Shown in pieces: positions 12,297-23,481 of a stretch of DNA of 64,000 nt. The stretch comes from Drechmeria coniospora (Eukaryota; Ascomycota; Sordariomycetes; Hypocreales; Ophiocordycipitaceae), in the NCBI RefSeq assembly GCF_001625195.1, contig NC_054391.1, forward strand, positions 5,343,157 to 5,407,156, written 5' to 3'. Each line of letters begins with the position of its first letter. Positions within the stretch are counted from its first letter, which is position 1. The position numbers were made by a program, and so were the translations under genes. Under the pieces are notes generated by a model. That model ran no database searches, was not told the DNA's origin, and worked only from the letters and a program-made list of their open reading frames with translations.

Positions 12297-12668
12297 CCGA
12301 GAATGGCTCGTGCTCCCAGATTGTAATTAATCCCATTGTCCCACCGTCCGGTACCGGTGTCCAATGGCAAAAGATGAATGATTCAATGCCATAACATCCA
12401 TAAACACTTGGTGTACGGGTCCGTAAGTAATACGGAGTACCCGTTCGGTGTGCAGCACTATACCGCCACAAGCACGAGGACGACGGCACTGCTCCGAGCA
12501 TCATCGCTTGGCGGCACTCGACGGGAGTTTTTCCTTCCACGGACCGCCACCGCCGCCCTCGCCTTCGTCTTTGCCTTGGCCATACCGGTGTTGACAGAGC
12601 CAAGTCAACCGTCTCTCGACAGCCGTCTGTGACTGTTGACTCCCGCAAACGACATCAGCAAAGTCACC

Positions 12669-13900
12669 ATGGCCAAGGACGTCTTCTCCGTTCCCGTCTT
12701 CCTCATCGTCTTCCGCGAGACGATCGAGACGGCCATCATCGTCTCCGTCCTGCTTGCCTTTCTCAAGCAGACTCTCGATGGCCCCAACCGCAATGTCCGC
12801 GTCTACAAGAAGCTGAGGCGCCAGGTATGTCTTTTCCCGAGCTCATCGTCACCTCCGGCTCCTCTCCCCCCGACGGCGGCTGACGGTACCTGCCTAGATC
12901 TGGGCCGGCGTCGGCGCAGGCTTCTTCGTATGCATGATCATAGCCGCCGCCGTCATCGGCACCTTCTACACCGTCGGCAGCAACGCGTGGGAAAGCAAGG
13001 AGGGATACTACGAGGGTGCCTTCTGCCTCATCGCCGCCCTCATCATCACCGTCATGGGTGCCGCGCTTCTCCGAGTCGGCAAGATGCAGGAGAAGTGGCG
13101 CGTCAAGCTCGCCAATTCCTTCGAGAAGCCCGTCAAGGCCGGCTCCAGCGGTTGGATCTCGCACTATGCCGAAAAGTACGCCATGTTCAGCTTGCCCTTC
13201 ATCACGGTCTTGCGTGAGGGTGTCGAGGCCGTCATCTTCGTCGCCGGCGTCTCCTTCTCGGCCCCTGCCTACGCCGTTCCCCTGCCCGTCGTCGTCGGTC
13301 TTCTCCTCGGATCCTTCATCGGCTGGCTGCTCTACAAGGGCGGCTCCTCCGCCAGGTTGCAGGTCTTCCTCGTCGCCTCCACCTGCCTCCTCTACCTCGT
13401 CGCCGCCGGCCTGTTCTCGCGCGCCGTGTGGCACTTTGAGGCGCAGAAATGGAACGAAGCTGTCGGTGGCGACGCGACCGAGACCGGCAGCGGACCGGGC
13501 TCCTACGACATCGGCAAGAGTGTCTGGCACGTCAACGTAAGTGAGGCCGAGCACCGAGGTGACCTTGCTCATCGCTAACCTGCCCGCTGCCCAGTGCTGC
13601 CAGCCCAACGGTGCCAACGCTGGCGGCTGGGGCATCTTCAACGCCATCCTCGGCTGGACCAACTCGGCCACGTACGGATCCGTCATCGCCTACAATGTCT
13701 ACTGGATCTTCGTCATCGTCATGTTCATCGTTTTGCGTTGGCGTGAGACAAAGGGCCGCTGGCCGCTCGTCGGCGGTGCCACCAAGGCCAAGGGCTCCTT
13801 CGACGCTGCTAGCGACAGCGCAAGGGACAGTCGCGAGAACGACAACGGTGTCGACGGCAAGAACGCTGGACTGGAGAGGACAACCACCGCGGCCGCTTGA
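12669..13900 (+). CDS. FTR1: High-affinity plasma-membrane iron permease
   Basis: Exons 12669-12824, 12898-13536 and 13595-13900; 366 residues, typical for Ftr1. It imports the Fe(III) produced by Fet3 across the plasma membrane as part of the same complex. The two iron-binding REXXE motifs are present: RETIE at residues 16-20 in the first helix and REGVE at 158-162. About seven hydrophobic helices are visible. A Cys-Cys pair and a Gly/Asn-rich loop precede the last helix. The tail is hydrophilic, Ser/Asp/Asn-rich and cytosolic. The start was chosen for its CACCATGG context and for placing RETIE in helix 1. Frame and conserved residues agree across both introns. Divergent from FET3. Confidence 0.96.
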
Positions 13901-15191
13901 GAGGGGCAGAAACAACGTCAAGCAAGCGTGGTGCATCTCTCACCACTCGTCATCAAAAGCAACCCCTTTCTCTCTACCTGCCCCCCCCCTCCCCTTTACT
14001 GCTCCTCCGTCCTCCATCGACGGCCGTTGTTAGGCACGCAAGGTGCGCAGTAGCCGCACGTAATATCACATGGCAGGCCGAACATGCCGTCAATCGATGT
14101 GTTGAGTATCATATTTCGTTTTGCCTGTGATGCGCCGTCCTTGAATGGCACACGAGCAAAGGCCGAGTTTCCGCCACCCGTATGCGAGACCCTCTGAAGC
14201 ATTGGTCCCTGCTCGACTACCTATTCTGAGGGACCCCATCTGGCAACCCGGACTCCATCTTCATCTCGCTTACGGTGAGACGCTTCTGCCACCCACATGT
14301 GGCAGTATGCATGTAGGCGTGCTCCGTGCCACTATTATTTCCCCCGAATCCACTGTTTGAACGATTTTGAAACTGTCGCGTAACACATGAGCAGCCACCG
14401 ACTGTGGTCGTACAAAGAAATAGTATGGTCTCGGCAGTTTGCTGTGATCGCTTTCGGCTGGGGACGGGCAACGGCTTGGATGGAGTTTCACAGCGTTTGC
14501 TCCGACTGGTTCGTTGTGAAGACTAGTGCCGACAAACCTATCCGCACTCCGACTAGTACTGTGCTGCGCTGTATTACTGTAAGTACAAGTACTACTGCAC
14601 ACTGTAGGTACACCGTACTAGGCAGTAAGCGCCCTGAGAAGCAATACGCGCTAGCAATATACAGTACGTTGTAGGCACTATTACAGATTCCCTAGTACAT
14701 TTCGGTACCTGCAGTGGTACAGGTTATTACTGGAACACACTGTAAATACTTAGGTATCGGAAGGAAACGAATGAATGCATCGAGGAGTACGTAATACCCG
14801 TCTCTCAGCCGAACGCCTCAACCGCATCTGCATCTCCTCTCCTCTCATCCGGCACAAACAACCTGTCCCCGTCTCGTTGTTCTTTCTTACCCTCGCATAC
14901 GACCTCGTTCGCCGAACCGCTGGCCAAACTGCACCCCTCCGTCTCAGCAAAAACCCCGAACCGAACGTCCTGTTCCGTTCCAATTCCATCGATCGCATCA
15001 CCGCCTGCCTACCTTGTCCCCGAACACTTGGCAAACCTGACAAAAAGCCGTCGTCTTCTTCTGTCGTCCCGTTGTCGAATTTGTTTCATGGACCTGGCTC
15101 GGGCCGAGAGAATAGTATACGACTACGCCGGAGATGCTGAAGCTCGAGTGCCCATCCGACCTCGAGCCCGCTGCTGCGCACCACCGTACCA
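13901..15191. other. Spacer FTR1-PTC6
   Basis: It contains a short GTAC-rich patch (about 14540-14760, e.g. TACAAGTACT words) and a pyrimidine-rich leader before the phosphatase gene (14790-15190). No supported ORF. Confidence 0.55.
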
Positions 15192-17111
15192 ATGGCACCA
15201 CTCGCACCTAGGACCCGACGATGTGCAGCCAGAGCGGCTACTCAGCTTTCTTCCGATGCGTCTCGAGTCGTCGCTCCACCAACTGCAAGACTTCCCGCAG
15301 CGGACAAGTCTGTCCTAGCGGAAACAAGGCGAGCTCGTATGGCGACATTCGTTCCACAGCCAGGTCGGATTCGTCCATTGCCATCGACTCTCTTCGCGCT
15401 GCCTGCCCAACACCGTGAGAGGGGGCTTTGCTTTCGACGACCCTTCCACACCTACTTCGTCACTCACCTCCCGTCATCATCGCTTCAACCCGACTCCCGC
15501 AGCTCCGTAGGACCCGGCCACAAGCTGCCCCGCGATGCCTCGACTCCTCACGTTCCAAGCCCCGGCTCCTCTCCCGCCGTGGTGCTTCCCAACATGCCGA
15601 GCCGCGACTTGACTGTTGTGAGGATACCACTCAAGCGGGCGAAGCATCATTTTGGCTCCCACACCGCCCGAGGAAGCCGGCCTTACAACGAAGACGCGGA
15701 CCAGGCCGGTATCGTCAACATGCCAGCCTTCGCCAAGAGGGCTCCCATGAACATCAGCAAAAAACCAGGAGAAGCTACGCCGGCGAGCAGTGCATCGGGT
15801 GATCCCCAGATCTTCTATTTTGGAGTCTTCGACGGCCATGGAGGGACTCAATGCGCCCATTTCTTGCGCGATGAGTTTCATGGCTACATCGAGGAAGCGG
15901 CAAGGGAGTTTGGTTTGCAGAGCAGTCTTCTGGCGAGCCAACCTGGCCATGAACTATATGCCGCCCCTTCCTTGGGGTTGGCGAGCAACAAAACTGTCCA
16001 GAAAAGCGCCGCCAGCGAGGCGGACGAGCCAGTGCCGGAGGATGTGAATGAAGTTGGGAAAGAGGATGCTATGGCAGGTGATCACGACGAGAGCGGTTCA
16101 GCCGAGCACCGAGGCCATGGAAGCGCCCTGCCTGGCGCCGAATCGGTTCCCGCCGAGGTTCATGACTATGAAAGGACGATACAGCTCGAGAAAGACATTG
16201 TGAAGGAATATGCAGACACCGTCGGCGGCTACTTTCGCCGCTTCAACCCTGAGCACTTTGCCATCCAGGGGCACGAGGATGATGAGTCGCCCATCACGGT
16301 GGAATCTAGCCTTACATACGCCTTCTTGCGCGCCGACCTCGACTTTGTCCTGGCCCAAGCGAGGAAGACTGACCCCGACCAGTCGGACATTCCGGTCAAC
16401 GACGATGAGATTCTCGGCGTACCCCATGCCACGCCTTCGGGCCACCACATCGGCGGTACCATGCGCTTCAAAGGCGGATCGACGGCGTCTGTGGCCCTCA
16501 TCTCGACGCCGACCCCTGTGCCGTTCTGGCATCCTGACTCGCAGTCGACCCTCCTGGTGGGCCACGTCGGTGACAGCCGCATCCTCCTCTGCGAAACCGC
16601 GACGGGCCTCCCTCATCCTCTCACGTCTGACCATCACCCGAGCACGCCGACGGAGAGCGCGCGCCTCCGCCGCTACGCCCCAGCCGGCTCCATGGTCTCG
16701 GGCGACAGCTTTGGTGAGCAGCGCATCGCCGGGCTTGCCAACAGCCGCGCTTTTGGCGACATCCGGAGCAAGAGAATCGGCGTGTCCGCCGAGCCAGAAA
16801 TCACTCGCGTCGAAATGGGCCCTGCTGAATACTCCTTCCTCATCCTCATGAGTGATGGCGTTTCAGGCACCCTCAGCGACCAGGAGATTGTCGACATCAT
16901 CAAGGAGGCCAAGATTCCCGTGGAGGGCGCCCGAAACGTTGTCGAGTATGCCGCAGAAGTCTCCAGGGACGGCGATAACGCCACCTGCCAGGTCATTCGT
17001 CTCGGCGGCTGGGAGCGCCGCTCCGAGGGCGGTCTCGGCAGCATGGGCACCAAGGAAATTCGAGACATTAGGCTCGCTGAAGCTCAAGATCCACGTCGGG
17101 GCAAGCGATGA
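15192..17111 (+). CDS. PTC6: PP2C-type protein phosphatase, PTC6-like, probably mitochondrial
   Basis: Single exon, 639 residues. It is a metal-dependent Ser/Thr phosphatase. Core motifs in order: SRPYNEDA (metal-binding Glu-Asp), FGVFDGHGG (metal Asp), GGSTAS, GHVGDSR, an ANSRAFGD segment, ILMSDGVSG (metal Asp) and GDNATCQ near the end. Two long hydrophilic inserts separate the first motifs, and the end has the Gly-Gly-Trp-Glu-Arg-Arg block I associate with the Ptc6/Aup1 subgroup. In yeast that protein is mitochondrial and linked to mitophagy and pyruvate dehydrogenase. The first 60 residues are rich in Arg, Ala and Ser without acids, a good mitochondrial presequence. The subgroup assignment is from memory of the family; PP2C itself is certain. 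Later in-frame ATGs exist, so the exact start is uncertain. Confidence 0.85.
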   Translation: MAPLAPRTRRCAARAATQLSSDASRVVAPPTARLPAADKSVLAETRRARMATFVPQPGRIRPLPSTLFALPAQHRERGLCFRRPFHTYFVTHLPSSSLQPDSRSSVGPGHKLPRDASTPHVPSPGSSPAVVLPNMPSRDLTVVRIPLKRAKHHFGSHTARGSRPYNEDADQAGIVNMPAFAKRAPMNISKKPGEATPASSASGDPQIFYFGVFDGHGGTQCAHFLRDEFHGYIEEAAREFGLQSSLLASQPGHELYAAPSLGLASNKTVQKSAASEADEPVPEDVNEVGKEDAMAGDHDESGSAEHRGHGSALPGAESVPAEVHDYERTIQLEKDIVKEYADTVGGYFRRFNPEHFAIQGHEDDESPITVESSLTYAFLRADLDFVLAQARKTDPDQSDIPVNDDEILGVPHATPSGHHIGGTMRFKGGSTASVALISTPTPVPFWHPDSQSTLLVGHVGDSRILLCETATGLPHPLTSDHHPSTPTESARLRRYAPAGSMVSGDSFGEQRIAGLANSRAFGDIRSKRIGVSAEPEITRVEMGPAEYSFLILMSDGVSGTLSDQEIVDIIKEAKIPVEGARNVVEYAAEVSRDGDNATCQVIRLGGWERRSEGGLGSMGTKEIRDIRLAEAQDPRRGKR

Positions 17112-17606
17112 TGTCTGCCTGAGACGTTTCCATGACCATTCTGGGTCGATCGAAAAGGGCGTAGGGCCCTGATGATACCACGATCGACACGAACATATTT
17201 TCTTTTCCTCTTTTGCCCTCGCATGTTTGCAGCGAGTTTGCAAGAAAGCCGTTGTTTATAACTACTGTGGTCATGACCATTTTGTATATGTGCGCTGCAC
17301 CAAGGCATGTAATACAACAGAGCCAGCCACGCTGCCACGACGAAAAACATTTGCATGCTTTGCATCAAGAATGAACAGTGTTTGACATAGTATGGCCTGG
17401 CTATATAGAGTTCAATCCGTGCACGTACGCAGAGCATCTTTGCTTGAGCATCATCAGCTCCATTCATCCAACAATGTGGCCCGCTTCTGCACGATTCATT
17501 TAAACTTCGCAACACAAATACGCCCAGTCAAGGACAGAAGCTGCAACACGCCACCCCTGGCGCCAAAACACCTCATGACAGAGAATACCTCGTAGGGAGA
17601 ACTCGC
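17112..17606. other. Convergent spacer PTC6-het-c
   Basis: About 500 bp of mixed sequence between two stop codons. It presumably holds both 3' ends. No ORF or repeat of note. Confidence 0.5.
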
Positions 17607-20098
17607 TCAGTAGCGGCCCTGGCCTTGATACGAGTTCCAAGGAGGTCCCTGCTGATTGGGAGGGTATTGCGGCGGCGGCGCGCCATAACCGGGACCGCCA
17701 AAGCTCTGAGGCGGCGGCGGGCCGGTCCCCCATTGTCCTCCCGGAGGGGGGCCGCCGTATCCCTGCTGTCCGGGAGGCGGCTGATTGTACCCGCCATAGT
17801 ATTGCCCGGGCTGCGGCGTTGACCCGCTGTAGCCAGCTGACGGGCCCGAGTCTCCCGACAGGTAAGAGGCGCTCTCGCCCTGGCCGTAGTTGGGCTGTGC
17901 TGGTTGCTGGCCGGCTGGAAAGGCCGGCGCGTCGGACATGTAGTTTGCCGAGGCGTCTCCGTCGCCGCCGCCCATCGAGCTGAGATCACGCGAGTGAATC
18001 TGGGACCACAGGGATCCGGAAACCTTGCCATGGCCAGCTTGGCTCTCCCATGAGCCGCAAGAGTGACCACCTGGCCCTGAATCGACACCGCGACTGCCGG
18101 CATGCTGCTTCAGGATGTGATTCTTTCCTTTCCTGACCGATTCCGACGACAGCAGCTGGTCAATTTGGTGACAACGTGGATGTTCATCAAACCAAGATTT
18201 GACCGTCCTGAACATGTCTCTCTGAATGTCGATGCTTTCATTGCGAAGAGCCGGATGATGGAATGCACGGAGGACGTCGTTGGCGACTTCGTCCACAGGC
18301 ACGCTGGGGTTCTCCCAAGCAAACAAGATTCGACTTTGCATTGTCAGCACGACACGGGTGTCATGGAGTGCACGACAGAGACGTTCAAACTTACGGTACC
18401 GTGTACTGGATGATGGTTGTAGCCACTCGACCGGCGCACGAGTTGAGAATGTTGGTGAAATGGTCCTTGGAAAGCATCGAGTGCGTCGGGTCGGAGCAAC
18501 GCGGGTTTTCCCAGGGCTCCAGCTGCGAGTTGGAGCTGGCGGTTATGACGCCGGACGAACCATCTTTCAGGACTTTGGAAACTTGGTTGATGATGGGTCG
18601 GATGAAAGGAGAGAGGAGTCCGAGGACGAAGGCAGTCAGCGTTTCGCTAATGTGCTCCAGGAGCTTCTCGAGGCCAGGGATCTTGGAGATGCCCCGGCTG
18701 ATGGCCTTGACAATCCTGTCACGGAATTGAAGAATGGGATAAATCTGACCGGCCGTCTTGACGGGGTCGAAATTGGCGCTCATCCCCGGCACGATGTTGA
18801 CATTCTCGCCCGCGCGGCTGCGCTCCTGGTTCTGCTGCTCTTGCGAGTCGGAAGCAGCCTTGAGGCTCCTCGCTTGGATGGCGAAATCGTTCCCGACGTC
18901 TGGGAGCTTCGAAATGAGAGAAATAAAGTCATTGGAGCCAGATCCGTCGAAGAGGCCTCTGGAGCCGGATACGTCACCACCTCGTGCCGCCTCGGCGTTC
19001 TTGAGCGCGACGTCGACCTCGTCGACCTCGGACTGGGTGAAGTGATCGTTTGCCTCGCCGATGACGGAATGCAAGAAATCAACGGCGCCAAAGGTGCCGG
19101 TGACGACAGGATAGAGTCGCTTGCCTTGAATGTTCATCTCGGCCTGGGCGCCGCAGTGTGTGAAGACGTTGTGGTGTCCAAGCTCGCGCAAGGCCAGCTC
19201 GCAGTAGTTGCTGTGAGCGCCAAAGTCTTCCATGCAGTGCAAGGCCTGGCCGAGACACCTCAAGGCCTCGCACAAATTCTCATCCTTTCCCTTTCCCTGG
19301 GCTCCGCAGGTGTAGAGGCGGCCAAAGTGAACGCTGCGAGCGAAGCTGTAGCGGAGATAGCCGGCGCTGGTGGCCCAGTGCCCCGTCTCGTTGGCAATGT
19401 AGTTTTTCATGCCGGTTCTTGGATCAACCTCCAATTCCACAGGCTCAACAGGGCCGCGAAGGCGGGGGTCGAACTTTCGCGCATCCATGCCATCCGCGTA
19501 GCCCTTGGGGTTATCGATATGCTCCTCAGGGCGGTAGCAGCCGAGGCGCTCTTCGGTGACCTCGAACTCATCGGTGGCATATCCAAAGGCCATAAAGGAG
19601 AGAACCCAGACCTTTTACTTGTCAGCAGAAGCCTTGGGGCGTATGGGTACGGTACGGTGTCGAGGTGGCCTAACCAAAATACGGACGGTGGCGGCGTTCA
19701 CCCCCTTCAAGCTGCCGACATCGACCGCCTGCGAGTAGTCTCGCAACCAATTACCAAAGTAAGTCCTCTTGATGAGCATTGAAGTCCATTTTTTGCCGTG
19801 AAGGAATGCGATGCTTGCGAGCATGTCCTCGATATCTGTTGATGATTAATCATGTTGCCGGCACAAGGAAGCGGTCGAGAGGGAACGCACCTCCATGACG
19901 CCAGTTATGGCCCTCGACCTACGGAGCAACGGCATCAGCAGTGCCTATGAATGTAAAGAATGAATGGCAGGAAGGCCGCACCTGGGCAATGGATGGGATG
20001 TTTCCTGCACCGAACGCAACTACCTTGCCCGGCATGAGGACAAGGGTGATGCCGAGCACGAGCAGCCAGGTGCCCCGCGTCGGAGAGAACAACGACAT
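17607..20098 (-). CDS. het-c: HET-C family (heterokaryon incompatibility) protein
   Basis: Exons (minus) 20098-19982, 19918-19891, 19835-19675, 19611-18395 and 18333-17607; 749 residues. Neurospora HET-C takes part in allorecognition: cells with different alleles die after fusion. The order of features fits the family: signal peptide (1-29), a Gly-Asn-Trp-Leu-Arg-Asp-Tyr-Ser block, and His-rich segments including GHWATSAGYLRYS and HCMEDFGAHSNY (about 227-238) that resemble zinc-phospholipase ligand sites. A long helical middle follows, then a Gly/Pro/Gln/Tyr-rich low-complexity tail of about 110 residues. Exon 2 is only 28 bp and was placed by splice signals and by conserved His-Asn-Trp-Arg-His-Gly joining Asp-Ile-Glu-Asp. 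Whether this copy still acts in incompatibility cannot be seen. Confidence 0.93.
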
Positions 20099-22278
20099 GG
20101 CTTCGGATGTGACCTTATTGTCGGGTTGAAGATTGAAGAGTCGGGGGTATGGAGGAGGCGATGCACCGTCGAGCGGGGATATGAGAGTACTCCTTGTCGA
20201 GATGTGTGTTGAGATGTGTTTTGATATGGCTCGGGAGAAATCGTAGTGGGGGTGGCGGTTGAGGGGGAGATCGTGGTAGGAAGTACAGTAAGTAAGTAAT
20301 TATTGGGCAGATCGATGGTTGGAGGTGAGAGCGGGTGGGTTGGTTGCGGCTGGACCCCACCACCCAACGGCAATTTCATCCGGTCCAAGTATTATTAATT
20401 AATACAGTATTATTACGGAGTACACCAGCTGGGTACGGAGGACCTTCTAGGCCGTAGATAGTTAGGATCGTGACACCTGCACTGTAATTACAAGTACCGG
20501 TACACCTACGAATACTGACTACTAGGTAGAATTACTACAAATGCATGCACACTGTAGTACTTAGGCACAGAGTTCTCCGTACAGAAAGTACTACAAGGTA
20601 TTTAACGTACTTCATAAATGAAGTTGCAAGCACGAGCAGTATTGATACGTGTAAGCCTAGGTCGGATAAGTATCCGTTCTGCGCACTCAATTAGGTCTAC
20701 AGGACGGAGTACGGAGTAATTACTTGAATATACATGTGGTATACACCGAGTAGGCAAACACTCGAATGCACTCGAATGCAGGCATTAGCTACCTATGCAT
20801 GTATGTACGGATAAATGCATCGTTTCAACGGGTAAACGACATGCTTGCAGCGTACAGTAGGTACCGACTAGGTACCTAGTACTTAGGTGCGTCAACACTT
20901 CCTACACTTACTGTTGGTAATATTTGACGAGTCGACAGATGCACCTGTATCACTATCGCCGACCTGACAATGCTTGAATTTCTCCGGTTATGGATTATTA
21001 TCAAATGCTCCGGAAGTTCTACACGACTACAGAGTTCTTGCGTACACTTTATGCGCAACGAGAATATTCAGTCTGCACTCCTGTTGATCAGTTCGCACCT
21101 CGCCCTCGGTGCAACGGGACTTCCAGCCTGAGCACGATGCTAACAAGTTCTACGTACTAGGTAGGTAGCACACGCACATGTCCTTTGCTACCGAGACCAT
21201 AGGTACCAGCACCATATCCTGAATAGATGATCTGATGCTCGCCTGGCACAATCCAAATACCTGCTGAAGGATGATGATGACTTCGAACGTGTTTCCATTC
21301 TGACATTCTGACGCATACCATGTACCTGTACTATTATACTTAGTCTACTCCGTACTTATGGCACGGTTCGTTCAAGTAACTGCGGAATGTTCAGGTACAA
21401 GCACTTGCATGCACACTCAAGTACTTACTGTACATGTACGTATTACTTATAATACTTACTACTGTCCTAAGTGCATGTACTCCGTAGGGGGGTCCATTGC
21501 TTAAGTAAGTACAGTACAGTACTTGTTTTGCAGCAAGGAGTACTTCCTAGGTACTAAGGTAATTACTTGTAAGTACGGTTACACGTACTACTTGCTTGTA
21601 GACCTGCGGCACACTGTACAACTAATACAGTACAAAGCATTTACTTGCCTAGTACATACCTCGTACCCACGGAGCCTCGGGTTTGCGGGTATTCCGACAC
21701 GCACGAGCCAGCAGCAGCCACAGCCAGTGAAGTGTGAGGCGTGGAGCACAGGCCCTCTCGATGTCACGGAATACTAAAAGGCAGTTCGGGACAGGTACCT
21801 GCATGTACCTGCCTGCGTATATTTCCCCGTGAGGTACTTGGATGTACTCCGAACCAGCCCTCCCGTCTTGGTGCGCAACTTCCAGCGCCAGGAGAGGCAG
21901 TTGACGGCCGGGTCAGCCCACTTTAACGGATGATTTTAGAGGCCTCACGTCACTAGCCAGACCAAGCCATTTGAAGAAGCATCTTCTTCGCTTGTTGACT
22001 AAAACCCTTACTGACCTCGACCCCTCGCGACATCCCGACCCTGCAACCCCCATTCATTGCTCCCTTCGACCTTGGACGACCTCTGCTTCGTTGGAACTGC
22101 ATCCCCTCCAGCGCCATCCGTTTCTGGTCTGGATTTTGCGTCCCCAACGCCGAGCCTCTACGTTGGGGCTGAGCACCGCCCCCTTTGTCGCGTCAGCGCC
22201 TCAAGCACACGTCCTTTGCTTCGGAGCACTCCCTCGCTCCCTCGCTCCCTTTCCTCCGTCGAACTCGACGACGCCGTC
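20099..22278. other. Spacer het-c-SCS7 with GTAC-rich island
   Basis: Divergent spacer. 20099-20380 is probably the het-c promoter. About 20390-21860 is a GTAC-rich island. 21940-22278 is C/T-rich and probably the SCS7 leader; an in-frame ATG at 22057 exists but would add an unconserved extension. A direct repeat CACTCGAATG occurs twice at about 20759-20779. No gene supported. Confidence 0.65.
20390..21860. repeat. GTAC-rich palindromic-word island
   Basis: Same word family as elsewhere: TACGGAGTAC near 20416, GGACGGAGTACGGAGTAATT near 20702, many GTACTTA/TAAGTAC words and GTACATGTAC near 21430. No fixed period. Confidence 0.7.
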
Positions 22279-23481
22279 ATGCCTTCCAGGACTCTGCCGA
22301 CTTTGACGCGCGCCGAGGTAGAGAGGCACGCGTCTAGCGCTTCGTGCTATGTCACCATCGGCACCAACGTCTACGACGTCACCGACTTTGTCGACGACCA
22401 CCCTGGCGGTGGCGAACTCTTGCTCGAGTACGCCGGCAAGGATGTCGAGAATATCCTAAAAGACCCGGCATCACATCCTCACTCGGAGGCGGCGTACGAA
22501 ATTCTCGACGAATCCCTCGTCGGCTTCGTCGTTCCCGACAAGGCGGCTGCCGTCAAAGTCAACGGCAAGCCCGCCGACGCCGCCAACGGACGCGCCCATG
22601 TCGAGAACGGCGCCGAGTCGGCCTTTGTTCACCCCCGCACCGGCATGTCTTGTGAGGAGGATTTGAGCAAGGACACGGATTACAACCAGGATTACAAGAA
22701 GCACAAGTTCCTCGACCTCAACCGAGCCCTCTTCCCTCAAATCTGGTATGGAGGCTTCAGCAAGGATTTCTACCTCGATCAGGTTCATCGCCCGCGCCAC
22801 TACAGGGGAGGCGCCTCGGCCCCCGTCTTCGGAAACTTTCTCGAGCCTCTCACCAAGACGCCCTGGTGGGTCGTCCCGAGCCTCTGGATGCCCTGCGTCT
22901 TTTACGGGCTCCACCTGGCTCATCAGGGCCTCGGGAGCATCCCCTTCACCGCCATGTGCTGGGCCTTTGGCCTCTTCCTCTGGACGCTCATCGAGTACAT
23001 CCTGCACCGTTTCTTGTTCCACCTGGACTAGTACGTCGATCTTTCTGCCTGCCCTTCTGCCGCTCGCGACGGTCGCTAACCCTCACGCAGTTATCTCCCC
23101 GACAACCGTGTTGGGATCACGCTGCACTTCCTCCTGCATGGGATTCACCACTACGTGCCCATGGACAAGTACCGCCTCGTCATGCCGCCTGCGCTCTTCG
23201 TCGTCCTAGCCACGCCCTTCTGGAAGCTGGCTCACGTCGTCTTCGCCCACGACTGGCACGTCGCAACCGCCGTCTACTGCGGCGGCATCTTTGGCTACAT
23301 TTGCTACGATCTCACCCACTACTTCCTGCACCACCAGAACCTTCCTCTATGGTACAAGCAGCTCAAGAAATATCACCTTCAGCATCACTTCCTCGACTAC
23401 GAACTCGGATTCGGAGTCACGAGCAAGTTCTGGGACACCGTCTTCGGCACGGAGCTGCAACCCGTCATCAAGGCTGCGTAG
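22279..23481 (+). CDS. SCS7: Sphingolipid alpha (2-)hydroxylase, cytochrome b5 fusion
   Basis: Exons 22279-23030 and 23091-23481; 380 residues. It hydroxylates C2 of the very-long-chain fatty acid of ceramide in the ER. The N-terminal cytochrome b5 domain (about 8-85) has the HPGG haem motif at 41-44 and a second haem His in HPHSEAA. The C-terminal fatty-acid hydroxylase domain has the di-iron His boxes HRFLFH (243-248), HFLLHGIHH (263-271), then FLHH and LQHHFLDYE. Four membrane helices are visible. The intron (60 bp) splits a Tyr codon just after the first His box, and conserved Leu-Asp-Tyr-Tyr-Leu-Pro is restored on splicing. The start at 22279 lies directly before the b5 domain. Confidence 0.95.

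Larger units (their letters stand above)
10354..12668. promoter_or_regulatory. Shared divergent FET3-FTR1 promoter region
   Basis: 2.3 kb between the two start codons, with no convincing ORF. It holds three SreA-type GATA elements (listed separately), CCAAT boxes at 12361-12365 (plus) and 11536-11540 (as ATTGG), a GAGA-type run near 10966-10985, and TACGGAGTAC words around 10790 and 12430. Head-to-head ferroxidase/permease arrangement is common in fungi and supports coordinated iron control. The regulatory reading is inference. Confidence 0.7.

Noticed and set aside
11821..12648. 275-codon minus-strand frame in the FET3-FTR1 promoter
   Set aside because: Biased composition and it covers a GATA site and leader of FTR1; nothing supports coding.
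18280..19782. 500-codon plus-strand frame antisense to het-c
   Set aside because: Shadow of the large het-c exon 4, with no recognisable domain or splice logic.
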